DNA of 64,000 nucleotides from Pleionea sp. CnH1-48 (GCF_024124665.1 NZ_JAMXSB010000014.1:124001-188000), one strand, 5' to 3'. Counted from the stretch's first letter, positions 21,759 through 30,986 are shown. Notes: generated by a model not told the origin, from the sequence alone. Program-made: numbers and translations.

Positions 21759-22325
21759 ATGAGTGATAAAGATTTTCAAATGATTTTTGACTGTTTAGGT
21801 CGACTCCTTAAAGTAGCTGATAGAGATCAGTCTACAGCAACAGAATTGCTTAAAAAACTAGACTTTCAAGTTAGAGAATACGAACTAAATCAACAAAGGT
21901 GTCAGAAAGCAATTGAACAAACAATCTATTCAACGATAAATACCTCTATCCAAAATGAAGTTAATCAAATATCGGCAAGTTTTAATGATGCTCAAAAACA
22001 AGCTGATGCCGCAGCTAAAAGATATGAAAAGTCATCGAACTGGGCCATATGGAAAGTCGCCGTGACTGGAGTCTTAATTGCTATCATCACTTTAAGTGTG
22101 TTCGTGGCCGCAGTATACATGGTAGTCCCTTCTTATGAAGAGATAACCGCTCGCATTTCTAAAATGAACGAGTTAGATAGTGCTATAAGAGATTTGGAAA
22201 GTCGAGGTGCGTTAGCTAAAACTAGCTATTGTGGTCAAGAGAGTCGTTTTTGTGTTCGCGTCGATGGCAAATTAGATTTCTATGGTGATGAAAAAGAAAA
22301 GTATATGATTATTCATGGGTACTAA
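21759..22325 (+). CDS. Coiled-coil, single-pass membrane protein of unknown function
   Basis: 188 residues. The first 85 residues are a probable coiled coil rich in Gln/Glu/Ala. A transmembrane helix follows at about 97-123 (WKVAVTGVLIAIITLSVFVA). The tail has a distinctive pattern TSYCGQESRFCVRVD and YGDEKEKYMIIHGY. I recall similar tails in small accessory proteins near mobilization genes, but this is not checked. Tightly coupled to the gene upstream; 79 bp before the SIR2 gene. Confidence 0.5.
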   Translation: MSDKDFQMIFDCLGRLLKVADRDQSTATELLKKLDFQVREYELNQQRCQKAIEQTIYSTINTSIQNEVNQISASFNDAQKQADAAAKRYEKSSNWAIWKVAVTGVLIAIITLSVFVAAVYMVVPSYEEITARISKMNELDSAIRDLESRGALAKTSYCGQESRFCVRVDGKLDFYGDEKEKYMIIHGY

Positions 22326-22404
22326 TAATAGTAGTTAAATGTTATGTATATTATTGCATTGACCTAGCTAAAACGAATAGAGAACATTGCTGGAGTAAAT
22401 AGGT

Positions 22405-23919
22405 ATGTCTTGCTTTGATCAGGTTTCATCTGAAGCAAAAGAGTTGCTTGTAACTTCATTCTACCAAGAGGAAGTATTCTTTTGGATCGGTTCTGGATTT
22501 TCCAGAAATTTTGGATGCCCAAGCTGGGCAGATGTCCTTAATGGTGTTGCAGAAGAGATTAGTTACGATGAAGAAATTAACACCGATGCGCCACTAAGAG
22601 CTGCTGAATTGCTATTTTCTTATTCAGTAATCGAGCATGGTTATGATGAATATCAATTTAACTCCCTTGTTTTGAAGGTGCTTCAAAATAAAACAACAAA
22701 AGTAGAGTGGCCTGACTGGGTTGATAATTTCAAAAAGATCTCCCCCAAATTAATTGTTACTACAAATTGGGATACTGTGCTTGAGGAGTTATTTGAATTT
22801 CTCCCAAACGTTGTTGTTCGAGGAGAAAAGAAGCCTAGAGTTTCAACAAATAGAAAAAATATTTTGAAAATTCATGGTGGAGCAGGAAGGCCAGAATCTG
22901 TAGTAATAACTAACTCCCAGTATAATTTCTTCCAGAGAGAAGATACTTATCTAAACAGGAAGTTATACACGCTTTTCACTGAAGGTATGCCCATTTTTAT
23001 AGGGTATAGTTTGACAGATCCGAATATTGGTTTTCTATATGAGGAAGTATATGCTCACATTGGTGAGGAAAAATCACCTGCTTTTATGATTGTACGTCCT
23101 TCTGTAGATGAAGCTCAGTTCAAGGAAACTAAATTACTATTTTCTAATAAACAAGTGTATTTAATAAAAGCAGAAATAGGAGAGTTTGTATCTGATCTAA
23201 TTGATGAAATTGAACAGTTTATAGAAGACAATAGGCAGTTTTGGATCGATCATGAAAACATAAAAGACAAAATCTACGAAATCGTAAGTAAAATAACCGA
23301 TGGAGAAAGATTATCTGATAAGAAACTAATTAAGAAGTTTCCGGGGAGGGAATCTGGTCATCAAGCTATAGAGGCTTTAGTTAGTTTGATGGAGATGCCA
23401 AATTTGTATCAAGATGCTGGCGGAAACTTACTTTCACCTGATGGTCGTATTTCATATACAGAAACTAACAATCTTATACAGACTTTGATTAAGCTGCTAA
23501 ATGAATACTCGTCTCCATCAGTTGATGTACGAAACAGATTCCACGCTTGCGTAGTAGATAACTCTACTACTGGACCAGGTATTTGGGATTTTTATCAAGC
23601 GAAGGTGCCTTTTGAAAATATCCTAGCTATTCATCCTAATAAAAAATCTAAATATTTTCTTTCAAGACTCAGGCATATAAGAGATGTTTTACAGTGGTCA
23701 TCACCGACTCAGGTTGGAAAGTGTTGGTCAACTTGGAGTGTTTTTAAGAAGCGACTCGACTGGTTTAACTACGATGAAATATTTGCTTTAGTGAAGATGG
23801 TTGAAGATGAAGAGGATGGTCTAGTATCTAAAGATGATGTCCGTTGGATGAAAGCGATAAAGTCTGCATCAGCAATCACTGATGAAATTAAAGAAAAAAT
23901 AGATGAAATAATCGCATGA
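22405..23919 (+). CDS. SIR2-domain protein, probable defence NADase
   Basis: 504 residues. The N-terminal SIR2-like domain has FWIGSGFSRNFGCPSW at about 28-43, VTTNWDTVLEELF at about 117-129 (Asn/Asp of the NAD site), LKIHGGAG near 154 (catalytic His), and IFIGYSLTDPNIGFLYEEV near 196. The C-terminal 280 residues are an unassigned domain, likely the sensor. SIR2 proteins of this type deplete NAD in several antiphage systems. Whether it works alone or with the two upstream genes is unknown. Confidence 0.8.
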   Translation: MSCFDQVSSEAKELLVTSFYQEEVFFWIGSGFSRNFGCPSWADVLNGVAEEISYDEEINTDAPLRAAELLFSYSVIEHGYDEYQFNSLVLKVLQNKTTKVEWPDWVDNFKKISPKLIVTTNWDTVLEELFEFLPNVVVRGEKKPRVSTNRKNILKIHGGAGRPESVVITNSQYNFFQREDTYLNRKLYTLFTEGMPIFIGYSLTDPNIGFLYEEVYAHIGEEKSPAFMIVRPSVDEAQFKETKLLFSNKQVYLIKAEIGEFVSDLIDEIEQFIEDNRQFWIDHENIKDKIYEIVSKITDGERLSDKKLIKKFPGRESGHQAIEALVSLMEMPNLYQDAGGNLLSPDGRISYTETNNLIQTLIKLLNEYSSPSVDVRNRFHACVVDNSTTGPGIWDFYQAKVPFENILAIHPNKKSKYFLSRLRHIRDVLQWSSPTQVGKCWSTWSVFKKRLDWFNYDEIFALVKMVEDEEDGLVSKDDVRWMKAIKSASAITDEIKEKIDEIIA

Positions 23920-23970
23920 CTTTCCTATTTTACAAATATAGTAATTGGATTGGCCCTTCTTGAAATAGAT

Positions 23971-24240
23971 TTATTTAAATGGGGTATGCTTCTTTGGATA
24001 CTTTATTGACTCGAGTATTAAATTGATACCAATATGAGGATCGATATCTAATGCCTCGCAATAATCTACGAACTCTAGCAAATCTATCTTCCGACGACCG
24101 TCTTCAATTTTTCCTACAACCGAGTGGTGAACACCTAGCTTTGAGGCCAAAGCACGAATGGATAGATCCGCTTCATGGCGTTGCTTTTTCAGCCATTCAC
24201 GTATCACTTCATACTGTGTGGAGTTTATCGAATACCTCAT
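23971..24240 (-). CDS. Xre-family repressor
   Basis: 89 residues, mostly one helix-turn-helix domain: EWLKKQRHEADLSIRALASK, LGVHHSVVGKIEDGRRKID. It is divergent from the exported-protein gene at 24309 with 68 bp between start codons, and that gap contains two similar palindromes overlapping a promoter. It likely represses both itself and the neighbour. Confidence 0.82.
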   Translation of the reverse strand: MRYSINSTQYEVIREWLKKQRHEADLSIRALASKLGVHHSVVGKIEDGRRKIDLLEFVDYCEALDIDPHIGINLILESIKYPKKHTPFK

Positions 24241-24286
24241 TGTCTCTATTTTAGAGACGCAATATAATGTCGCTAAATTCGAGACA
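24241..24286. promoter_or_regulatory. Twin Xre operators over a divergent promoter
   Basis: Two palindromes of one pattern: TGTCTCTATTTTAGAGAC at 24241-24258 and TGTCGCTAAATTCGAGACA at 24268-24286, centres about 27 bp apart. TATAAT at 24263-24268 lies between them and TTGTCT at 24240-24245 stands 17 bp upstream, a good rightward promoter. The arrangement is that of a self-regulated Xre locus. Confidence 0.75.
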
Positions 24287-24308
24287 AAAGCTCATATAGA
24301 GCCCTTAC

Positions 24309-24761
24309 ATGAGGAATAAGATAATGAAAATAATGGTGTTTTTGTTAGCCTGTTTTTATATAAGTAGCATATTGGCGATGGATAATAATTTAGGTGAAAG
24401 TAAAGCTGAGTATGAATTTAGTCTTACTAAAATAATCTCAAACCCAAAAGCTATTGATAAGGCAATCATTAGAACTTGGGGGGTACTCCAGGATCATGGT
24501 GCTTTTATGAAGCTTTATCTTGATAGGAGTTCTGCGAAACATTGGATATCGGCTAATTCCTTATTGATACGCAAAGGTGACTTCACAAGAAAGCATGAAA
24601 AAGAGCTTGAGTCTTTCGATGGAAAGTATGTGTTGTTAGAGTGTTTATATGACCCCAGTTTTAAAACTAACTTCTTATCAAAGAAAGAAGGCAAACCTTT
24701 AGTTGCGAATCCATCATGTAAAGAGCTAACGAGAGTTATGCTTTTAAAAAACTATCAGTAA
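24309..24761 (+). CDS. Hypothetical exported protein under Xre control
   Basis: 150 residues, family not recognised. A likely start is the second Met (MKIMVFLLACFYISSILAMD) at 24324, preceded by GAGGAATAAGATA. The N-terminus is a clear signal peptide with cleavage near SILA-MD. The mature part is hydrophilic with two Cys (LLECLYDPSF, NPSCKEL) that could form a disulfide. It is the last cargo gene before the right end. Confidence 0.6.
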   Translation: MRNKIMKIMVFLLACFYISSILAMDNNLGESKAEYEFSLTKIISNPKAIDKAIIRTWGVLQDHGAFMKLYLDRSSAKHWISANSLLIRKGDFTRKHEKELESFDGKYVLLECLYDPSFKTNFLSKKEGKPLVANPSCKELTRVMLLKNYQ

Positions 24762-24799
24762 GTTCTCTTTGAAGCTATCCTACTGATTTTAAAGAAAAA

Positions 24800-24931
24800 T
24801 CAAGATAAATGAGATTTTAAGGGGCTGAGAGCATCAGTGATGAGATTTTCAACACAGCTCAAATTCTCACAATCCTTGCTCCGGCCAGTATTTATGGGGT
24901 ATCTTCGAAGCATGCTTAATGAGATCCCACA
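24800..24931 (-). repeat. Right transposon end with TnsB-type binding repeats
   Basis: Read from the end inward on the minus strand, TCTCAT occurs at 24924-24919, 24845-24840 and 24814-24809. The terminal TGTGGGATCTCAT matches the left end exactly. Spacing is irregular (79 and 31 bp), unlike the compact left end, giving the end asymmetry common in Tn7 relatives. Confidence 0.82.
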
Positions 24932-24936
24932 CATAC
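24932..24936. repeat. Target-site duplication, right copy (CATAC)
   Basis: Second copy of the 5-bp CATAC found immediately left of the element. Removing the element and one copy restores a continuous gyrB downstream region ending in a terminator. Confidence 0.93.
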
Positions 24937-24947
24937 GGGGTATCTAT

Positions 24948-24982
24948 AAAAAGCTGGCTGTATTTATACCGCCAGCTTTTTT
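24948..24982 (+). terminator. Native gyrB terminator, displaced by the transposon
   Basis: Hairpin AAAAAGCTGGC with its complement GCCAGCTTTTTT, extended by GTA/TAC across one mismatch, loop TTTA, then a T tract. Joined across the transposon it would sit about 30 bp past the gyrB stop. Confidence 0.85.
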
Positions 24983-25111
24983 ATGGGCGCTCTAAAAGTT
25001 AGCCCCTTTAATGCCAATGTCACAGTCATCAATCTAGTAGTAAGGAAAGCTATATATCGAGTACTAAGGAATAGGTACTTCCAATATAAAAAAATTCAAA
25101 CTGGATGATTT

Positions 25112-25927
25112 ATGAAAAAATTAATCGGATTTATTTTAGTGTTATGTTTATCTGGTCTTGCTGATGCGGCGAATGGTGATGCACCTGGAGGTAAAGTTGT
25201 CTCTATAAAGTCAGATGATGTAAATATATTTGGCATTCTATATGATGAAAGCAATAACAAAGAAAAGAAGAAACCTGCGCTGATATTTCTGCACGGGTGG
25301 GCACCTCAGAACGTCAGGGCAGGTGAGAGAGGAACCTACACGGCTAAAAAGTTCTCCAAATCAGGCTACATATCATTAGCTGTGACGATGAGAGGATGGC
25401 CTGATACGGGTGGATATAATCTTTGTGGCTGGAAGCAGCCGCAGGACATTTCTCGTGTTGTTGACTGGCTTAAGCATCAGAAAGGTGTTGATCCTGAGCG
25501 GATAGGCATTGTTGGTCATTCTCAGGGAGGGCAGGTTGCTTTGTTAACTGCGGCTACGAATCCATCAGTAAAAAGTGTTGTGGCTTATTACCCAGTCACT
25601 GACATCGCTTTATGGGCTGAAGCCACGGATCTGCCGAAGGAGGCCATTGAGGGATACATCAATGGTGTTTGTGCCTATAAAGCGTCGCAAAAGACGCGCT
25701 CTCCAGTGTTTAAAGCAAAAGAAATACAGGCCAATGTGTTATTGCTGCATGGAGATGATGATAAACGCGTACCCATTAAACACAGCGAAATAATGTTAAA
25801 AGCGCTTCTCGACAGTGATAAGGACGCAAGTTTGCACCGAGTTAAAAATGGGCATCATGGAGCTTACGGTAAGGTCTGGGAAGGTTCTGAACAACGTGTT
25901 CTAGATTATCTAAAAAAGAATCTGTGA
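25112..25927 (+). CDS. Exported alpha/beta hydrolase (dienelactone hydrolase/S9-like)
   Basis: 271 residues with a signal peptide (MKKLIGFILVLCLSGLADAA). The alpha/beta-hydrolase catalytic set is visible: nucleophile Ser in GIVGHSQGGQ, Asp in LLLHGDDDKRVP, His in KNGHHGAYG; the oxyanion strand is LIFLHGWAP. Substrate unknown; probably a periplasmic esterase or peptidase. First host gene right of the transposon. Confidence 0.85.
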   Translation: MKKLIGFILVLCLSGLADAANGDAPGGKVVSIKSDDVNIFGILYDESNNKEKKKPALIFLHGWAPQNVRAGERGTYTAKKFSKSGYISLAVTMRGWPDTGGYNLCGWKQPQDISRVVDWLKHQKGVDPERIGIVGHSQGGQVALLTAATNPSVKSVVAYYPVTDIALWAEATDLPKEAIEGYINGVCAYKASQKTRSPVFKAKEIQANVLLLHGDDDKRVPIKHSEIMLKALLDSDKDASLHRVKNGHHGAYGKVWEGSEQRVLDYLKKNL

Positions 25928-26028
25928 TAAATATTGGATACTAGCTGCCGCCTGCTAAGGAATTGCTTGGGTTAACTCCTGGCGATGCAGGGCGGCTAGC
26001 TAAACTGCTATCAGAACAACAGCGAATG

Positions 26029-26394
26029 CTATTCAGGCATAGCGGAGGAGTGGTGCTCAATGATAAGCCACTTCTCGCCGTTCCATTGATAAACAAAAGT
26101 ATATCTAGCTTTTACAGTAGAACCGTCGTTAAAGCTGAAGTTGTATACGCCAGAGTTGATCGCAATCTTATTAAAAATACGAACATTAGGAGCTTCTAAC
26201 TCGCCTTTTGGACCTTTTGCCAAAAATTGAACAAAATAGTCGGCTCTTTCTTCTTGAGTACGGCGGACTTGGTTCGAAATGGTTGGAAGCAAAATGGCGT
26301 TTTCGTCATACAAAGCCACTACTTTCTGTGGATCGCCTGTTTGTAGTGCCTGATTCCAATCGTCGAAAAGGCTTATAATTTCATTGTCGGTCAC
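26029..26394 (-). CDS. SnoaL/DUF4440-like small protein
   Basis: 121 residues with the NTF2-fold pattern FDDWNQALQTGDPQKVVALY, DENAILLPT and a C-terminal FVYQWNGEKWLIIEHHSS. Family members (SgcJ/CaMKII-association-like) are small cone-shaped dimers with varied or unknown substrates. It stands alone, convergent with the hydrolase gene. Confidence 0.8.
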   Translation of the reverse strand: MTDNEIISLFDDWNQALQTGDPQKVVALYDENAILLPTISNQVRRTQEERADYFVQFLAKGPKGELEAPNVRIFNKIAINSGVYNFSFNDGSTVKARYTFVYQWNGEKWLIIEHHSSAMPE

Positions 26395-26724
26395 GCTGAT
26401 CTCCTAAATCGGGTCGATACTTTTGGCGCACATTTTATAGTGATCGTAACGATATTTCTTTACCTTTTTGCTTATCGAGTAGATGTAAGACCATTAACCT
26501 CACAAATAACAAAAATTGTTGCTTATAGTCCGGGATCATACTTTCTTAATGAGTTGTTTTTATTTATTCTGTTTGTCTGAAAGACTAGCTAAATACATAT
26601 ATAGTTAGTAAGCACATACTATATTGGCACGATGAGCAAAATATCATAATAATGCGTTTTCAGGTGTATCACCTGTCGTATGGAGTGAGTATTTACTTAT
26701 TATTAATTTAAGAAATTTATAAAT
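26395..26724. other. Intergenic region upstream of the first hybrid sensor
   Basis: 330 bp, AT-rich, no credible coding region. It must contain promoters for the leftward SnoaL-like gene and the rightward sensor gene. No clear operator seen. Confidence 0.5.
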
Positions 26725-29700
26725 ATGCTTAATTTTAGATTTTCGCTCCGTCTGTTTGCGAATCTTGTTTTCTTATCTATCTGCTTATTTTCAACCCGAA
26801 ATGTCGATGCAAGTTATCCTGACTATCGGTTTGAAACAATACAAGTCAATGGTGAAGCCTTCGACCTCGCCGTTAAAGCGATCATAACGGATCGCCATGG
26901 CTTTATTTGGTTAGCCACGACAAAAGGCTTAATGCGGTACGATGGATATTCAGTTAAAGAGTTTCGATATGATCCGAATGATCAAAACTCTATTTCCAGT
27001 AACTTCACAACAAGCATATTAGAAGACACCAACGGAATGCTATGGGTTGGCACCGCTGGTTCTGGTCTTAATCGGTTCGATCCTACAACAGAAATATCCG
27101 TCCGTTTTAAACCTATCGAAGACGACAGCAGTAGCCTCAGCCATAATGATGTTGAACATATTTATGAAGACAGCCAGGGCACGATATGGGTTTCTACCAG
27201 TGGTGGTGGTCTTAATAGGTATGACGCCAAAGGTAACCGGTTTAAGCGATACCTGCCCGACAAAAATAACCCGTTAAGTATTAGCCACTCTTATGTTAGA
27301 AAAATCATTGAAGATCCATCCGGCAACTTATGGATCGCTACTAATAATGGACTCAACTATTTTTATAGAGATGAAGAACGTTTTATCCACTTTGTCCATA
27401 ACAAAGCGATACCATCGTCTTTGAGCAACAGTATTGTTCGTGATATTTTTTATGACAAAAAGGGAAATCTTTGGATCGCTACTTCAAATGGACTGAACCG
27501 TTTTATCTCGTTTAATGAAGGTTTTGTACATTACTATCCAAACGAAAGAGATAAACACCGACGTGTCGACGATAATGTCATTAGCTCTATTTATGAAGAC
27601 AAATTGGATCGTCTTTGGCTCGGCACGAAAGGCGGTGGAGTAAAAGTATTCAACAGACAGAATAAAACGTTTTGGCACTACCGTAATGAACCCAATCGAC
27701 CTTACAGCCTAGCGCATAACAAAATCAAAAAGTACGGTTTCTATGAAGACTCTCAGGGTCTGTTATGGATTTTAACGGGCAGCGGGCTTAATCGAGTCAA
27801 TCCCATGGCTTCAACATTCAATCATCATCGCTATGCCAGTCACCATGATGGTGGCCTGATTGGAAATAGAGTTTGGGCGATATTTGAAGATGAACAAGAG
27901 CGCTTATGGATTGGAACGGATAAGCAGGGTATCAACATACTCGATCCTGTATCACAGAAGTTTACTCAACTAAAGCATGATCCCTCCCAGCCTAATGGTT
28001 TAAATAGCAACCGTATCTTTTCCATTCTCGTAGATAAAGAAGAAACTCTATGGATTGCCACCGACAAGGGGCTTAATAAGAGGGAGAAAGGACAAACTGA
28101 TTTTACTCACTATCAGCATAATCCTGGCGATGCGAATACACCTAATAGCAACTTTATTTTCGAGTTACTGGAAGATCATCAAGGTAATATTATTCTAGGT
28201 ACTGATGCAGGTATTGCCAAATATAACAAAGGCACCGACAAAATAGAAAGGTACAACGTTAGCAATCGCAGTCAAAGCGTGTTTGACTTTGTAAGCTTAC
28301 AGGAGCTCTATGAAGACAAGCTTGGTCGACTTTGGGTTGCTACAACAGAAGGGATTATTATATTTGATGCCAATGGTAATTCCGTTGATCTCATCAATAA
28401 GAAACCCAGTTCGAAGTATCAACTGAGTGACAATGATGTTCATGCAATCTATGAGTCTGATGATGGTTATCTATGGATAGGCACTCGTGGTGGTGGCCTA
28501 AATCGATTCGACGTCGAGACCGGAGAAGCCAGATACTACCGTGAAAAAGACGGACTAGTCGATGACGTCGTTCTAGAAATTGCCGATGATAAACAGGGTA
28601 ACTTATGGTTAGCAACAAGTAATGGATTAGCTCGTTTTAATATTGAGCAAGAGACTTTCCAGCACTATAGCGAAATTGATGGCGTTTATAAGCGAGTCGG
28701 TCAATGGGAAGGGATACAACGAAAAAATGGTGATATTGTCCTCAGTGGCCCAGATGGTTTTAATCTGTTTAATCCGGCTGAAATCAATATTACTTCTATA
28801 GCGCCCAAAGTTAGCTTTACTGGTATGTTGTTATTTAATCAACAGGTGCCTCTAAAAACGACAAGACCTAATGATGCTCCCTTACAAACCGATAACAATA
28901 TTCATCAAACATCGGTCAGCAACTTTAAGCTAGAACAACCTATTCATTTAACAAAAGCCATAACATTAACCCATCAGGAAAGCCTGGTTTCATTTGAGTT
29001 TTCTGCACTTGACTACATTGAGCCCAAAAAGAATCTGTATGCTTACAAACTTGAAGGCTGGGATAAACACTGGATACACACAAACTATCAAAATCGAAGA
29101 GCGACTTATACCAATCTTCCTGCTGGTAATTACACGTTAAAAGTGATTGGCAGCAATCGACACGGAGTGTGGAACAAACAGGGAGCATCCATTGATATCA
29201 CTGTTTTGCCACCAATTTGGAAAACCTGGTGGGCATATATCCTATACTGGGTGTCAGGGTTAGGGATTATGTCTCTGATAGGCTATTTGATCTATCATCG
29301 TCGAATGTCAGAAAAAGACAAAGAATCTGCACTCGCCATAGCCAATGCAAAAGAACAACTGTTTGCCAATATTTCTCATGAGTTTAGAACGCCACTAACA
29401 TTAATTCTTGGGCCTGTTGAGCAGCTCGCTGAACATGAAGAAAGTAGCAGAAATAAAGAGAAGCTTAATGTCATTAAGCGAAACGGACAAAGATTATTGG
29501 GTTTAATTGACCAAATATTGGATCTGGCAAAACTCCGTGGCGAAAAAGATATTGAGCGAGTACCTCAGGAAATTAACGAGACATTGAAGTTTATTTGCCA
29601 TTCTTTCGAATCCATTGCACACGCAAATAATATAGAGCTAACTTTCTCTATTAAGAATGACAAACAACTATGGGTCAATATGGTGCCCGATGCTTTGCTT

Positions 29701-30936
29701 AAACTGTTACTTAACATCATATCCAATGCGTTTAAATATACTGAAGAGAATGGAAAAATTCATTGTTCTATCGTTACTAACAATGAGCAAACTGTTGAGT
29801 TGATGATAGAAGACACTGGATGTGGGATCAGTGAAGAAGAACTGCCTCATATCTTTGATCGTTTTACCCGTCTTAAGGATACCGAACAAAAAGTTTCGGG
29901 TACGGGTATCGGATTAGCGTTGGTCAAAGAAATTGTTGACTCCCATGGAGGCAAAGTTGTCGTAAAAAGTCAGCTAGACGTTGGCAGTTGTTTTACTATA
30001 ACGCTTCCTTTGTATTCGTATTCTGGGCAACATCCATTGCCTGAAGAACTAAGAAGCACAAATTACATCAACGAAGTTGTTGATACCATCAGCTTACAAG
30101 AGCTCGAAAGCTATGAGCTGGATAATTTCTCTGACGAGAATAACCTACCATCAGTTCTCATCATCGATGACAACCAAGATATGAGGCAGTACCTAACCAG
30201 TGTGTTGTCTCCGTTCTTTAGCTGCACTATCGCCGTTGATGGAAAAGATGGGATTAACAAGGCAGAAGAGATTATTCCAGATGTTGTTATCAGTGATTTG
30301 ATGATGCCAAAGGTGAATGGATATGAAGTCGCTAATCATTTGAAATCCAACGCAACGACGAGCCATATCCCTATTGTCTTGTTAACGGCGAAAGGTGACA
30401 AAAAGGATAGGATCCGCGGATGGCAAGAAAATATTGATGAATATCTAGTCAAACCTTTCGATCCCGAAGAACTGATATCACGAATCAAGAATTTGATATC
30501 TATCAGAGAATTGTTGCAGCATCGTATTAAAGAAAACACCGCAGGTATAGTCTCCATGCGCAACGAGCCTGTACCAGAGGATGATGAGTGGATCTCAAAG
30601 GAACAACAATTTATTGAAAAGCTGGATCACTTTTTAGTTGAGAATATGGCCGATTCCGATCTTAAAGTCGCAGCCATTGCTCAGGCATTATTTGTCAGCG
30701 AACGACAATTGCATCGAAAACTAAAAGCACTGCTTAATACGACGCCAAGTAACTATTTGCGCAATTACCGATTAAAGAAAGCGCTTGAGCTACTAAAGCA
30801 AGGAAAAGGCATTGGCGAAGTGGCTGGTGAGGTTGGCTTTTCATCTCATAGTAACTTTAGTCGTTGTTTTAAAGTTAAATATGGGTATTCACCTAAACAA
30901 TATGCCGAAATGAAAACACTGGAAACCGAAAATTAG
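26725..30936 (+). CDS. Giant hybrid two-component sensor/AraC regulator (HTCS-like) 1
   Basis: 1403 residues. Order: signal/anchor; many Reg_prop propeller repeats (about 40-690, unit like 'WIATNNGLNRF'); Y_Y_Y domain; transmembrane helix near 836-858; HisKA with FANISHEFRTPLTLILGP (His near 885); HATPase with GTGIGLALVKEIVDSHGG; receiver domain with VISDLMMPK (Asp near 1190); C-terminal AraC HTH (VAGEVGFSSHSNFSRCFK). One protein therefore senses a periplasmic ligand, phosphorylates itself and binds DNA. This architecture is best known from Bacteroidetes polysaccharide loci. It converges with a homologous gene. Confidence 0.95.
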   Translation: MLNFRFSLRLFANLVFLSICLFSTRNVDASYPDYRFETIQVNGEAFDLAVKAIITDRHGFIWLATTKGLMRYDGYSVKEFRYDPNDQNSISSNFTTSILEDTNGMLWVGTAGSGLNRFDPTTEISVRFKPIEDDSSSLSHNDVEHIYEDSQGTIWVSTSGGGLNRYDAKGNRFKRYLPDKNNPLSISHSYVRKIIEDPSGNLWIATNNGLNYFYRDEERFIHFVHNKAIPSSLSNSIVRDIFYDKKGNLWIATSNGLNRFISFNEGFVHYYPNERDKHRRVDDNVISSIYEDKLDRLWLGTKGGGVKVFNRQNKTFWHYRNEPNRPYSLAHNKIKKYGFYEDSQGLLWILTGSGLNRVNPMASTFNHHRYASHHDGGLIGNRVWAIFEDEQERLWIGTDKQGINILDPVSQKFTQLKHDPSQPNGLNSNRIFSILVDKEETLWIATDKGLNKREKGQTDFTHYQHNPGDANTPNSNFIFELLEDHQGNIILGTDAGIAKYNKGTDKIERYNVSNRSQSVFDFVSLQELYEDKLGRLWVATTEGIIIFDANGNSVDLINKKPSSKYQLSDNDVHAIYESDDGYLWIGTRGGGLNRFDVETGEARYYREKDGLVDDVVLEIADDKQGNLWLATSNGLARFNIEQETFQHYSEIDGVYKRVGQWEGIQRKNGDIVLSGPDGFNLFNPAEINITSIAPKVSFTGMLLFNQQVPLKTTRPNDAPLQTDNNIHQTSVSNFKLEQPIHLTKAITLTHQESLVSFEFSALDYIEPKKNLYAYKLEGWDKHWIHTNYQNRRATYTNLPAGNYTLKVIGSNRHGVWNKQGASIDITVLPPIWKTWWAYILYWVSGLGIMSLIGYLIYHRRMSEKDKESALAIANAKEQLFANISHEFRTPLTLILGPVEQLAEHEESSRNKEKLNVIKRNGQRLLGLIDQILDLAKLRGEKDIERVPQEINETLKFICHSFESIAHANNIELTFSIKNDKQLWVNMVPDALLKLLLNIISNAFKYTEENGKIHCSIVTNNEQTVELMIEDTGCGISEEELPHIFDRFTRLKDTEQKVSGTGIGLALVKEIVDSHGGKVVVKSQLDVGSCFTITLPLYSYSGQHPLPEELRSTNYINEVVDTISLQELESYELDNFSDENNLPSVLIIDDNQDMRQYLTSVLSPFFSCTIAVDGKDGINKAEEIIPDVVISDLMMPKVNGYEVANHLKSNATTSHIPIVLLTAKGDKKDRIRGWQENIDEYLVKPFDPEELISRIKNLISIRELLQHRIKENTAGIVSMRNEPVPEDDEWISKEQQFIEKLDHFLVENMADSDLKVAAIAQALFVSERQLHRKLKALLNTTPSNYLRNYRLKKALELLKQGKGIGEVAGEVGFSSHSNFSRCFKVKYGYSPKQYAEMKTLETEN

Positions 30937-30986
30937 GGGTATTTAACGTTTTATGTTAGGCAAATTGAATGAGATCTTTCACTCAA

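Larger units (their letters stand above)
9499..24931 (+). mobile_element. Tn7-like transposon inserted downstream of gyrB
   Basis: A 15,433-bp element whose two ends share TGTGGGATCTCAT as terminal inverted repeats, each followed by further TCTCAT-containing repeats of TnsB type. It is bounded by the 5-bp duplication CATAC. It contains tnsA, tnsB, tnsC and tniQ/tnsD in order, transcribed away from gyrB. The flanks hold defence-type cargo: a HEPN gene, a nuclease and an ABC-3C set on the left; a nuclease-like protein, a membrane protein, a SIR2 protein and an Xre pair on the right. No tnsE, Cas genes or CRISPR repeats are seen. The insertion point just past a conserved 3' coding end is the behaviour expected for TnsD-type site-specific targeting. 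Confidence 0.95.

Noticed and set aside
24896-24945. Direct repeat GGGGTATCT on both sides of the right transposon end
   Set aside because: Only 9 bp and not at the left border; the target duplication is CATAC. Likely chance.
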